Made by a program: the position numbers and the translations under genes
Shown: positions 34,021 through 44,328 of the stretch, piece after piece
Layout of the letters: the number at the start of each line of letters is the position of its first letter
How positions within the stretch are numbered: the first letter of the stretch is position 1
Notes under the pieces: generated by a model
The model's input: the letters and a program-made list of their open reading frames with translations, nothing else
Databases searched by the model: none
Told to the model about the DNA's origin: nothing
Assembly: GCA_963693315.1 (NCBI GenBank)
Contig: OY856186.1
Span: 303,062,586-303,126,585 of the forward strand
Origin: Diogma glabrata
Taxonomy: Eukaryota > Arthropoda > Insecta > Diptera > Cylindrotomidae
Reading direction: 5' to 3'
Length of the DNA stretch: 64,000 bases

Positions 34021-34293
34021 ATGGGCTCTCCATATTCAAAAATTGAAGAACCAACGCCCACAATTATTAAAGACTCAAAGAATCAAGGGCTAAGTAACCA
34101 CAATGAAGTGATTAACACCATTACAAATTCAAATCAACTCACAAATAGCATATTGATTGTTATTTTAGTTTTAATAATAATCGCAATAATAGTGTTTAGC
34201 TGTTGTAAAGCCATACAACTCGCTAACAATAAAATCAAGAAAAGCATTACAAGGGAGATTGCAAGATCTCGCATTGATCTTGATCATGTATAA
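34021..34293 (+). CDS. Gypsy-B small membrane protein with myristoylation motif
   Basis: This 90-residue ORF lies between the primer site and gag. I start it at the ATG at 34,021 because the codon before is GTG. The N-terminus MGSPYSK fits the N-myristoylation consensus (Gly2, Ser6, Lys7). A polar stretch follows, then one long hydrophobic helix (LIVILVLIIIAIIVF, residues about 45-60), then SCCK, two cysteines at the membrane edge that could be palmitoylated, and a basic, amphipathic tail. No domain is recognised. A basic Ser/Lys-rich frame at 34,259-34,474 overlaps its end in +1. A role in targeting Gag or vesicles to membrane is inference; the layout recalls small fusogenic membrane proteins only in outline. 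Confidence 0.65.
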   Translation: MGSPYSKIEEPTPTIIKDSKNQGLSNHNEVINTITNSNQLTNSILIVILVLIIIAIIVFSCCKAIQLANNKIKKSITREIARSRIDLDHV

Positions 34294-34474
34294 AAACAAT
34301 GTAACAACACGCAGATCTCATATCAATTCTAAAAAGATGTCATCAAATTTAATATTTTCAAAAAAAAAATCATCAAGCAATAATATTAACACATCAAGAT
34401 CATCAAGAAATATTATCTCATCCAAAAAATCATCAAGAAATGGGACATATGGGATAAAGTTACACGAAGGATGA
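34259..34474 (+). other. Overlapping Ser/Lys-rich open frame in Gypsy-B
   Basis: This ~70-codon frame in +1 relative to the membrane ORF opens with TTG and has no ATG start. It is low-complexity (SSNLIFSKKKSSSNN, SRSSRNIISSKK). It might be a frameshift extension giving a polybasic tail, or simply AT-rich chance. 34,475-35,264 is untranslated leader with no supported gene. Confidence 0.25.
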
Positions 34475-35264
34475 CATATTTGGAATTTGGATCAAAACCA
34501 CTTAAATAAGATTGTAAGTTATCATTTTAAATTAAATTTATTAAATGAATATAGAATTAGAATTTTTTTTTCAATTTAATTATGTAATAAGTGATTAAGT
34601 AAATAATTTACTGACCTTTCAATTTTTTTTTAAGAAAAAAAGAAAAACAGAAAAATATGAAATTGAATAAGCAAAGAAAAGTTATGTTTTCGTTCAAATT
34701 TTACTAATAATTTTTTTGTTGTTTTCGTTAAATGAAACGAAAAAAATAAATACTAAAATAAAAGAAATGAAATTAATTTGATCAAAATATGTTTAATGTG
34801 TTTAGTGTTTGATTTTTGTTATATTTTCTTTAAAATGCTGATGAAGATAATTCCTAAGGTATAATTGATTTCATTGAGGTATTATTTTTATTATGGTAGA
34901 CGATAAAGTCATTTAGAATTTTAAAACATTTTATAAAATAATAAGATATAAAAAATTACTGAGTATTGTTATAAGTACATTGTTGTTCGAATTTTTGTTT
35001 GATTGAAATCAGAATATTTCAATAGTAACCTTGTAGAACACTTGTTTTCAGTAGAATATTTTTTTTTACTTGTAGAATACTTTTTTAGGTGTTTTGGCTT
35101 TCTTTTTGGTTCTATAGGTTTCCCCTATAATTTTTAGTGATTTATTTTCTAGAATAGAATATAATAGATTTAGTTTTCTAAACGTCCTACCATTCTCTAA
35201 GGTAGAATCTGACGAAATTAAAATTTTTTTTAACACACCTATTGACGTAGTTGAAACAAAAACA

Positions 35265-36149
35265 ATGACGAATACTGCGTTAACACCAGTTTATATAATC
35301 TCCCTCGTCAACAAAATCATTACAGAAAATTACGATGGAAATGCTACAGATTTGACTCATTTCTTAAGAAAATTAAATGTAGTTAAAACTACAATCACAA
35401 ACGAAGCGAACATAGCTCAAACAATTACTATTATTTTAACAAAATTAAAAGAGAAGGCTGAAGAAGCTGTACCGGATAATGTTACCACGATAGATGAAAT
35501 TATTGATAATTTAAAAAGGAAATGCTCTGGTAAAACAGTTGAGCAAGTAAAATCAGCATTAAATAGTTTAACTCTCATAAACAAAGACCAATATATACAA
35601 AAAATTGTAAGTCTTAGATCTGAGTTATGCTTAGCATACAAAACTCTTGGCATGCCGATAGAAAATGCCAACAAAATAGCAATCAGCGATGTTAAATCCA
35701 ACATCAAAATGGTTTATGCAACGAACAACAGCATTCAAGCAGCAATGTTGCAGGAGTATGATAATATAGATGAAATGGTAGCCAAGTTTAACGAGGCTAT
35801 TAGTGCAGAAAAAACTGCAAAAGCGGCAAACATACTACGATTTACCCGTGGAGGTAGAGGTTATGGACATATAAATAATGAGTATTTCAGACAAAATACT
35901 TTTAACGAACGTAATTTTAATGGGAATATTAATAGAAGAAATTTTCGTCAAAATTACAATTCAAATTTCAACCGTGGAAGACAGTTTAGTACCAACAATA
36001 CATATTATAATAGAAATCGTCCAAATACGCTCAATACCAATACCTACGCAAACAATACTAGAAGAAATGTTAGAGCAATAACTGATGTAACAGAAGACGA
36101 AGAGTTGGGGTTTCAAGTACAAAACCTCAGTCTAAATCAAGACTCCTAA
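35265..36149 (+). CDS. gag: Gypsy-B gag (no zinc knuckle)
   Basis: This 294-residue Gag starts at the ATG at 35,265. The first ~200 residues are helical and capsid-like (HFLRKLNVVKT, IVSLRSELCLAYKTLG). The C-terminal ~90 residues are rich in Asn, Arg, Gly and Phe, including RGGRGYGHINNEYFRQN and several NRNF repeats, a probable RNA-binding tail in place of CCHC knuckles. The acidic end DVTEDEELG closes it. The pol frame is open in -1 across the gag stop, so a -1 shift would give Gag-Pol. Confidence 0.88.
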   Translation: MTNTALTPVYIISLVNKIITENYDGNATDLTHFLRKLNVVKTTITNEANIAQTITIILTKLKEKAEEAVPDNVTTIDEIIDNLKRKCSGKTVEQVKSALNSLTLINKDQYIQKIVSLRSELCLAYKTLGMPIENANKIAISDVKSNIKMVYATNNSIQAAMLQEYDNIDEMVAKFNEAISAEKTAKAANILRFTRGGRGYGHINNEYFRQNTFNERNFNGNINRRNFRQNYNSNFNRGRQFSTNNTYYNRNRPNTLNTNTYANNTRRNVRAITDVTEDEELGFQVQNLSLNQDS

Positions 36150-39100
36150 CACAAAAATTAAAACAGGTTTATACTATTAATCTAAATTATGCAACCGTCG
36201 TAAAATTTAAAATATCAAACTCTGATAGAATTAAAACTTTTCTAATAGATTCTGGTGCTGAAATTTCTTTAATTAAAAATAATAACATAACAAATGTTGA
36301 CAAGCAAAACATAATAGAAATAAAAGGTGTTACAAATACCATTGTAAACTCATTGGGTACCTTAAATACAGAAATTTTCATTCCAAATTATGCACTTAAA
36401 GTAAAATTACATGTACTACAAAATGACTTGAATATACCTACAGATGGAATATTAGGGCAAGACTTCTTAAGTCTTAATATTAAATTATGAAAATTGGACT
36501 TTAACTTTAAATTTTGATTTTAATGGCTCTAAAAGTGTTGAAATACCTGTTAACGAATCGTTCAATAAAAACATTCTGACAATACCTCCGAGAGCTGAAG
36601 TATTTAGAACTGTTCCGATATTGTTAAACGAAGATATGGTAATTTTAAACAAAGAACTAATGCCAGGCGTTTTTGTAGCAAGTTCAATAGTTTCTTCTGG
36701 GAAACCAATTGTTAAAATTTTAAATACAAATTCAGATTCAATTAACATACCAATATCCAAATTTAATTTTGAAAAATTGACAGACTTTGAAATTTTTAAA
36801 CAAAAACCAAATGAAAATAGTATCAGAAATACCCAAATTTACAATCATATTATTCAAAATAATAACCATATTAATGGTTATATTAGGAACAAATTTGAAA
36901 ATTTAATCAAGAATAATTACGACATTTTTGGTCTTGAAGATGAACCTTTATCTTCGAATAATTTTTATAAAGTTGAGACTAATGGATGATAACCCAGTCT
37001 ATATTAAAAACTATCGATTGCCCAACTCTCAAAAACAAGAAATAAGAACACAAGTCCAAAAACTAATCGATAATAAAATAGTTGAACCAAGCATTTCTGA
37101 ATATTCTAGTCCTATATTCTTGGTACCGAAAAAATCTCTACCAGGTTGTAACAAACAAAGACACAGACTTGTAGTTGATTTTAGACAATTGAATCGAAAA
37201 CTGATTGGCGATGTTTATCCTATTCCTAGAATTGAAGAGATTTTGGATCAGCTAGGAAGGGCAAAATATTTTACAGTCTTAGACCTTTTAAGTGGATTTC
37301 ATCAAATAGAATTGGAAGAAGAATCAAGAGATTGCACAGCTTTTTCTACAGATTTTGGAACATTTTGTTTCACCCGTGTTCCATTCGGTTTAAAAATAGC
37401 ACCAAATTCTTTCCAGAGAATGATGTCATTGGCTTTTTCTGGTGTTGCACCAGAAAGCGCTTTTCTTTATATGGATGATGTAATAGTAATTGGTTGTTCA
37501 GAAAACCATCATTTAAAAAACCTTCAACAAGTATTTGAAACTTGTAGAAAATTCAACCTAAAATTAAACCCAAAAAAATGTTCCTTCTTCAGAAGTGAAG
37601 TTACCTTTCTTGGACATCAGTGCACTGCTGATGGAATTAAAATTGATCCATCCAAACTACATGCTATCAAAAATTATCCAGTCCCACAAAATGCAGATGA
37701 TACCAGACGATTCGTGGCATTTGCTAATTTCTACAGAAAATTTATTCCTAAATTTGCAGAAACAACCGCTCCATTAAATAAACTTACAAGGAAAAATGAA
37801 ACTTTCAACTGGACTCCTATCTGCCAAAAGGCATTTGAAATAATAAAAAATTATTTACAAAATCCTCCAATATTGCAATACCCAGATTTCAATAAAAAAT
37901 TTATAATCACTACAGACGCTTCCAAAATTGGATGCGGCGCAACTCTAAGTCAAGAACATTCCAATAATGATCTACCAGTAGCATATTTTTCAAAAACTTT
38001 TACACGTGGAGAATCAAACAAGTCAACAATTGAACAGGAATTATTAGCAATCTTTTTCGCTATAAATCACTTTAGACCATACGTATTTGGCAATAAATTT
38101 TTAATTAGATCAGATCATAAGCCCCTAGTTCATCTCTTTTCCTTAAAGAATCCTTCCTCCAGACTAACACGAATTCGATTAGAACTAGAAGAATACGATT
38201 TTGAAGTAGAACACGTAAGAGGTTATACCAATGTTACCGCAGACGCGTTATCGCGAATCGCAATCGAAGATTTAAAAACTCTAACATCTTCTATTAAAAC
38301 AATTCTAACCATTCAAACGAGATCGATGTCTAACAAAATACTAAATCCTAAAAATGACAAAGAAATTTCAGTAGAAACAACAAAAGTATTGTATGACAAT
38401 AATGATAATAATCTTGTTAAAATTCCATGTCTTAAGTTTATTGACACAAATAACAACAAATGTTTAACACTATTGCTACAATGTCCTAAAAACAGAAAAG
38501 AAAAATTTAAAAATGAAGTGTACAATTTTAATGAGTTAAAATTGTTACCAATTAATAAATTTGTGAATGATGAAATTGACTTCGGACAATTTTTATCGAA
38601 GCTAGAGGCCTTAGCTTGCAAATTAAATATTTATAATATAAAGATATATACTAATGACGTCATATTTAAATACATTGATAGTAAAAAATTTATTAAATTG
38701 GCCAACATCAATTTAAAAATGTTAAATATAATTATTACAAAAGCGCGCAAAAATATTATGAATAAAGAAGAAAGAGAGAATATAATAAAAAAATATCATG
38801 ATGATCCAATATTAGGTGGTCATACAGGACAAAGGAAAACTATAGCAAAAATAAAATCAGTTTACGAATGGAAAGGTATGTCTAAGGACATAGCTACCTA
38901 CATAAAAAATTGCAACAAATGTGCTAAAAATAAAGTATTAAGAAAAACAAAAGAAAATCTAATAATTACAGAAACACCTAACAAAGCGTTCGATATCGTG
39001 CAAATAGATACTATAGGACCTTTACCTATAACTATTAATGATAATAGATATGCATTAACCGCTCAATGTGAACTAACCAACTATGTAATCATCGTTCCAA

Positions 39101-39806
39101 TACCAAACAAAGAGGCAATTACAATAGCAAAAGCTTTAATAGAAAGAATTATTTTAGTCTTTGGACCAATGAAAACGATAAAATCTGATCAAGGGACAGA
39201 ATATTGTAATTCAATTATCAAAAACATATGCGAAACTCTAAGAATTAAGCATGCAATATCTACTGCTTATCACCATGAAACGTTGGGAAAAATAGAGAGA
39301 AATCACAGAGAAATAAATGTATTCTTAAGAAATTACATGAATTTAGAAACCAATGATTGGGATGATTGGTTGCCCTTATATGCATTTTCGTATAATACTA
39401 CTCCAAATTTAACCCATCTCTACACACCGTTTGAATTAATATTTGGTAATAGAGCTAATTCAATTGACGAAATTTTTAATGATAAAGTTGACCCTCTTTA
39501 TAACCCTGATGATTATGTAAAACATTTAAAATTCAAATTACAAGTAGCCTTAAAAAGAGCCAAAACATTAATAGAACGAGAAAAGATAAGAAGAAAAATT
39601 TATTACGATAAAAACATTAACCCATTACAAGTATCAATTACAGATAGAGTATTTTTAACAAACGAAAATAGACATAAGCTAGAATCCTTTTATACAGGAC
39701 CATATATTGTAAAAAAAAAATCCTACCAAAACACAATATAGTGATTGAGGATCCCATAACAAAAAAAGAAAAAATCGTTCATAAGAATCGATTAAAGAAA
39801 AATTAA
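36146..39806 (+). pseudogene. pol: Gypsy-B pol with three frame breaks
   Basis: The protease (LIDSGAEISLI near 36,248) is in the -1 frame relative to gag and continues to ILGQDFLSLNI. A one-base insertion-type shift near 36,486 and another near 36,983 move the reading to the long frame that runs to 39,741. That frame has RT (YIKNYRLPNSQKQEI, FLYMDDVIVIG), RNase H (TTDASKIGCGATLSQ), an HHCC domain (GGHTGQR ... CNKCAKNK), integrase core (QIDTIGP, SDQGTEY, GKIERNH) and GPY. A run of ten A at 39,711-39,720 is out by one (or two) bases, after which the tail continues to TAA at 39,804-39,806. All catalytic motifs are intact. The breaks could be real mutations or assembly indels. Confidence 0.9.
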
Positions 39807-40292
39807 GAATTAATCAAATTTAGCTAAATATAAAAAATATTAATATAAGGAATGCTTTGCTTTCAGTTAGTAATTATTTTTAAAATTATAATTAAATATT
39901 TTCATTTTTATAGTTAGTTAATTATTATTAAAAATAGAATTTCAGTAATTTGATAATTCTTTTTAAATGTATACGTTATGGATTTTTTTTTTTAATTTAA
40001 GAATTTAAATAATGCTGTTAATTAAACTAAGCCTTCAGCTATTCCAAAAAAGGAAGGGAAGAGTACGTAGTGTCTAAGTACAATAAAATCATACAAACGA
40101 ATCATAAACATAAACTTAAAATTTGTAATTTAGAGACTGTTGTTATTTTTAATAAGTGTAATGCGTTCATTGTACTATTTGAAACAAGGCGCCGTTTCAA
40201 ATATAATAATAACGATAATTGCATATACAATTAATTTTCATATTGACGATTGGCATGAATGATGTGAACATCATTCACTAAAAGAAGGGAGG
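39807..40292 (+). other. Gypsy-B 3' untranslated region and polypurine tract
   Basis: AT-rich sequence without ORF. It ends with AAAAGAAGGGAGG (40,280-40,292), a clean polypurine tract adjoining the 3' LTR. Confidence 0.85.
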
Positions 40293-40636
40293 TGTAGTGA
40301 GTCTTTATGAGCTCACTATATTTCATTATTAAAGAAAAGTACAAGGTATATTTCTTTAATAATGAAATGCAACGGTAAGCAAAATATGCTTGGCGTGTGC
40401 AAGCGAGCACCGGAAAACAAATAATATATTTGGCATGTGCGGTGTCAAATATAAATGCTTACCTCATAAATCCATTCGAAATAAAAGCATACATTATTAG
40501 AATAGATATAGTAATTAATTAGACAACGAAGTGTACACACCTTTCTAAATAAATATAATTAATTAATTTAAATATAAACTCTAATAAACTATATCTAAAG
40601 TGTTTTAATTAATTGGTAACTAAAAAGATCTCATCA
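40293..40636 (+). repeat. Gypsy-B 3' LTR
   Basis: 344 bp, reads identical to 33,552-33,895. It is followed by the second CTGT of the target-site duplication. Confidence 0.95.
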
Positions 40637-41114
40637 CTGTTATTATGAAATTAGTGAAAATAATCACAAGTTGTGATTAGCTGTATAATAATCACCAAAT
40701 TATTAATCTAATGGCTATTTTGATAGTTTTTAATAACAGAATTCTCTGAGTGTATAGCTCAGGTACCTCGGGTTCGCCAAGTCCCGTATCACGGTCTAAT
40801 CAGACCAGTGATCCCTGAGGTTAAACATTACGATATACAACTGAAATAAACCAAAATATTCGTTGTTTCATCTTGTTGCGTGCAACTTCAGTTTGCTACA
40901 ACAGCACATTTTAAACATAGCTATAACTCATTTGTCGCCTAATTGCGACCAAAGTTGTATCAAAATATACCGTAAATTCTGCTTTTTCTGTCGCAATGGA
41001 GCTACAGTTGCGTTACATATCTAATTTTGCGACTCTTTTATTTGTAACATTAGCTCCATTGCTACAAATTTGTGCTAGCTGGGTACCGTTTAGAAAGTGA
41101 CTAGACAAACTATG

Positions 41115-41185
41115 TTTTCCGGTAGTCTGGTTCTTTTTGACGTCCAGGTACAATTCTGTTTTGTTGCCCGGTTTTTTTGTTTTCA
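41115..41185 (-). pseudogene. Decayed RTE copy, 5' end fragment
   Basis: TTCCGGTAGTCTGGTTC and CGTCCAGGTACAATT match RTE-1 near 10,855-10,905. Order and orientation agree with the pieces at 20,925 and 25,656, so all three are parts of one old copy. The stretch matching RTE-1 10,196-10,855 is missing. Confidence 0.7.
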
Positions 41186-41680
41186 TTCTGATTCATAATT
41201 TCAACAAATTGGGTGACTCACTGTGATATAGCATCATGGACTAAGGAGTGGTTACTCTGGCTATCTCCAAAACAGTGTCCTAATTCTGTCAGCATTAGCC
41301 AGGATCAAATAAATTTTGATAACGTATGTTCAATATAAATATGCTTAAATATTTTAAACTAGTTTTATTATTATCAGTGTTTTGTTATTAATAGTGTTGT
41401 TAACCGATGATTAAACATATATATCCGAAAGCCCACCCTTTTAAAATAATGTATTCTAATTTGTTACTGATAAGCACCTATTATTTTTAAAATACGTTTT
41501 TGTTTTTGTAGTTTTGTTGTAAATTATAATATTGTACTAGAGACATTGTGATATACACAACTTTTTAATTTCTGTCCCTCAGCTGAACTTTGTACTGTAC
41601 TGTGGTAATATTAATTTTATTACATAAATATTTTTTTATTCGCTCACATATTAAAGTGGTATTTTATTACTGTGATTTGC
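41186..41680. other. Unassigned AT-rich sequence
   Basis: I see no gene or clear repeat here. Confidence 0.5.
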
Positions 41681-41687
41681 GATAATT

Positions 41688-42020
41688 TTTTTAAATATTT
41701 TGCTAGCGGCGAATAAAAAATACTATATGAAGCACGGACGTAAGCTATTTTGGACTTACTGTGGGTGCAAATCTCAGCTAGCGCCTCGATTTGCAAACTC
41801 CACATACGTCCAAAATCTTTAGCTTTATGTCCTTGCATCGTAATGTACTATTTTTTAAATATTTTGGTAGCGGCGAATAAAAAATAGTATATGACGCACA
41901 GACGTAAGCTATTTTGGACTTAATGTGGGTGCAAATTTTCTAATCTAATAAAAACTCTAATGCAAACTCCACATACGTCCAAAATCTTTAGCTTTACGTC
42001 CTTGCATCATAATGTACTAT
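41688..42020. repeat. Tandem pair of ~163-bp hairpin units
   Basis: The text TTTTTTAAATATTTTG(C/G)TAGCGGCGAAT starts near 41,688 and again near 41,851. Each unit contains an inverted pair: ACGTAAGCTATTTTGGACTTA with GTGGGTGCAAAT faces ATTTGCAAACTCCAC... with ACGTCCAAAATCTTTAGCT. Each unit can thus fold on itself, and both units end with CTTGCATC(G/A)TAATGTACTATT. Confidence 0.8.
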
Positions 42021-42418
42021 TTTTCTCCAACCGGTCTAAAAATTGCACTTTTTGTTTGGATATATTTTACAAAATATATGTCATTTTGACTTTTTTCGAG
42101 AGAAATGTTTTTTGTACTCTCCTCAATAACTTATAAATCCGTAATTATAAATGTTTAATATTAATAAACATTTACTATCGATTTAATACCTACCTATAAG
42201 TACCATAGACAACATAACACTAGAAATTGGGATGGATCCCTTTATTGTCTTGATTATTTCAAAACAATCCATGCGCTTATTTCACATTCCCATCTAAACA
42301 TGTGGTTCTTGTGGCTCGTTTTACATTCCAACCTGAATATGTGGAAGTCAACATTTATTAAATTTTATAATTGGTCATTGCTATATGTAATTGTTTTTCG
42401 CAGTCGATTAATACTTAA

Positions 42419-42870
42419 TTGTTTTTTAATCGCGGCGGTCATAGATTGATTCATTTAAAATTTTCTTCCCTTAGAGAAGGACAAACCTGTATTGTACCAC
42501 GTCCGTTCAGGGAACATTACAGAAAATATCACATTTTTTTAGTACAAAAATTTTTTAATAAATTACCTAACGATCTAAAATCTCTGTCTTCGTGTTATTT
42601 GCTTAAACGAGCATTATTTGAGTGGCTTTTGTCTCAAAAGTCTGTTAATTATTTATTTCAAGCGATTGTTTAACTTTTTTCATTCCCTATGAAATATTTA
42701 ATCCAAGTTTTTGAGCTGGAGGAAATGCCATTTCAAATTACTAATCATTACCCTGTAACAAAATCACTCTAACTTTAATTTGTAATTTAAAATTGTAAAT
42801 TAAATTTTGTTTTGTTAGTTATCGATTATTGTAATTGAAATCTGGGAAATAAAGAATTATTATTATTATT
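42419..42870 (+). pseudogene. LINE 3' fragment (C-terminal ORF2 and tail)
   Basis: The frame to the stop at 42,673 (HLKFSSLREGQTCIVPRPF, FLVQKFFNKLPNDLKSLSS, LLKRALFEWLL) has the style of the C-terminal end of Jockey/CR1-type LINE proteins, where a WN-LP-S pattern precedes the last helix. A short 3' region with AATAAAG and an (ATT)n tail at about 42,850-42,870 follows, as in 5'-truncated LINE insertions. Confidence 0.55.
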
Positions 42871-44273
42871 TAGTATTATGAAATAAACTACACTATAAGA
42901 AAAAAGTGAGACAAATGGGAATAAAATTCGCTCGCCAAGGGTTACGTGAATGCAAAGAACACAAGATCAAAATAATTGACATAAAGTTGTGTTGTAAAGT
43001 ATTTATATTGCCAGACCATAGACACATTAAAAATAAACGCTTCATCGTAAATATCAATAGTAAATGTCAATCTCATGTAAATTGATCGAAATGATTTAAA
43101 AAATATTACTTTAGGTAAAATGTTATCCATAGCTGTTTATGGTAGTTAAGGACCGACTTAATTCTGTTAATCTAGGAGGGAGGTGTAAACACTAAAAATA
43201 GGGCTTTTTTGATAATAATTCCAAAACTGTGTATCGCAAAATTCTAAAAAAAATTGTAATGTTTCTTAATTTTGGTGCTCTTTCAAATGACACTCCCCAC
43301 TCATGTGTATTATCTGAAGTATTATAGTTGAATGTTTATATTTTAATAATATTAAAATTATTAATTATTATTTTTAGAATTATTATTATTATTATTATTA
43401 TTATTAATTAATTATTATTATTAATTATTATTTTTTATAATATTATATTTATGTTTCAGCTATGCTTTTCATAGATTAGTTTTATACGCATCAAAAATTT
43501 CAGGTTCATTGGATTTTTGTATTCGAGATAATCGAAATAATAGGAAAAACACGCTTTATTTTCACCAATAGGATTGATTATAAAAAACGGAACCCTAAAA
43601 AAATACGACTTACAATTAATTCGTCAATATTAAATTATTACTTAAGCCCTTATTGCCTAACAGTAAAATTTTTATTTGTTATCCCGAATATTACTTCGGT
43701 TTGGAAAAAACCAAAGTATTTTTATCTACATGTTTTTCGTTCTGTAACGACTAATTTTGGACAGGATAATTTTGTTGACCTCACTCAATTTCGTGATTTC
43801 ACGTTTAAGACTAAGTTTGAAACAAATTCCAGTTAATGAAGGTCAACATAGAGAAAATGTATTAGCATTTAGTAGCAACCACCAATTCTAGCAGTGAGCT
43901 GTAAAATTGTCTCTGTTCTAGCTCAGTTATTAAAACGGCCAGGCTAGCGAGCGACCAGGCTACTCAAGCTGCCAGAATTGGTGTCCGATGGAGGCTACTT
44001 TTCTTACACATTATTCCAAATGTGTGTTTTCAATGTCAATGTCTAAGGATATTCAAAGCTATTGAGTCTAGTGGTGGTTTGATCAGATTTCATAGAAAAA
44101 TCTGTAGGTTTTTTTATGAAATCTGCCCAAAAACTAAACAAACAAATCACGTACTTTCAAACTTCGGGAAAATATTTTTTTTGTTCATTTTTTCAACGAT
44201 CTTATTTAAATATGAAACCTCCAATTTTTAATCAGAAAGAACCAAAAACTGCAAATTAATTTTAATACTATTC
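42871..44273. other. Intergenic sequence downstream of the oxidase gene
   Basis: No gene is supported. It contains an (ATT)n microsatellite (about 43,376-43,440) and an inverted repeat, CACCAATTCTAGCAG (about 43,880) opposite CTGCCAGAATTGGTG (about 43,968). Confidence 0.55.
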
Positions 44274-44279
44274 TTTATT
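44274..44279 (-). terminator. Poly(A) signal of the aldehyde oxidase gene
   Basis: TTTATT on the plus strand is AATAAA on the coding strand, about 50 bp after the stop codon. Confidence 0.6.
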
Positions 44280-44328
44280 TATCTTATTTATCCGCAAAGT
44301 CTTACAAAATTGTTTTGAATAAAGTCCA

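Larger units (their letters stand above)
33552..40636 (+). mobile_element. Gypsy-B: 412/mdg1-like LTR retrotransposon
   Basis: Two 344-bp LTRs (33,552-33,895 and 40,293-40,636) with TG...CA ends read as identical and are flanked by a perfect 4-bp duplication CTGT (33,548-33,551 and 40,637-40,640). Next to the 5' LTR, TGGAGACCGTGAC resembles a tRNA-Arg primer site. AAAAGAAGGGAGG precedes the 3' LTR. The order is small membrane ORF, gag without zinc knuckles, pol. The primer site and Gag type suggest the 412/mdg1 group. Young by its LTRs, but pol contains frame breaks. Confidence 0.95.
30362..40752. mobile_element. TA-flanked TIR DNA element inside the LINE 5' region
   Basis: The left end CACTCAGAGAATTTTGTTA (30,362) is inverted at the right, TAACAGAATTCTCTGAGTG (ending at 40,752), with one mismatch. 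TA flanks both ends (30,360-30,361 and 40,753-40,754). The subterminal regions are packed with TTATTAATTTAATAA-like motifs on both sides. The interior holds a decayed intron-containing gene (31,095-32,020) and two hairpins. Gypsy-B inserted near its right end. The superfamily is not recognised. Confidence 0.78.
26938..40850 (-). mobile_element. CR1/Jockey-type LINE, split by a TIR element
   Basis: On the minus strand the element starts near 40,850 with a GC-rich 5' region that continues across the inserted DNA element at 30,361. It then has a short 5' UTR, a single ORF (27,019-29,925), a ~80-bp 3' UTR and a poly-A tail (T run 26,940-26,958). The 5' region (30,120-30,361 plus 40,755-40,850) is far more GC-rich than its surroundings. 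Ends of the same family form the deletion derivative at 12,356. The exact 5' end and duplication are not resolved. Confidence 0.8.
25938..41083. mobile_element. TA-flanked TIR element (outer shell), split by a LINE
   Basis: The left end CCCAGCTAGCACAGATTT (25,938) is inverted at the right end, AAATTTGTGCTAGCTGGG (ending at 41,083). TA flanks both ends (25,936-25,937 and 41,084-41,085). Removing the LINE at about 26,938-40,850 leaves only ~1.2 kb, so this is a non-autonomous element. Near the left end a segment with TGCAGCGAGGTTTTTATTTAG recurs at about 26,305, 26,353 and 26,443. No transposase is seen and the superfamily is not recognised. Confidence 0.75.

Noticed and set aside
25938..41083. 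A single 15-kb Maverick/Polinton element
   Set aside because: Although size and TIRs suggested it, the interior is explained by a LINE, another TIR element and a Gypsy element; no polymerase B or capsid genes, and the flanks share only TA.
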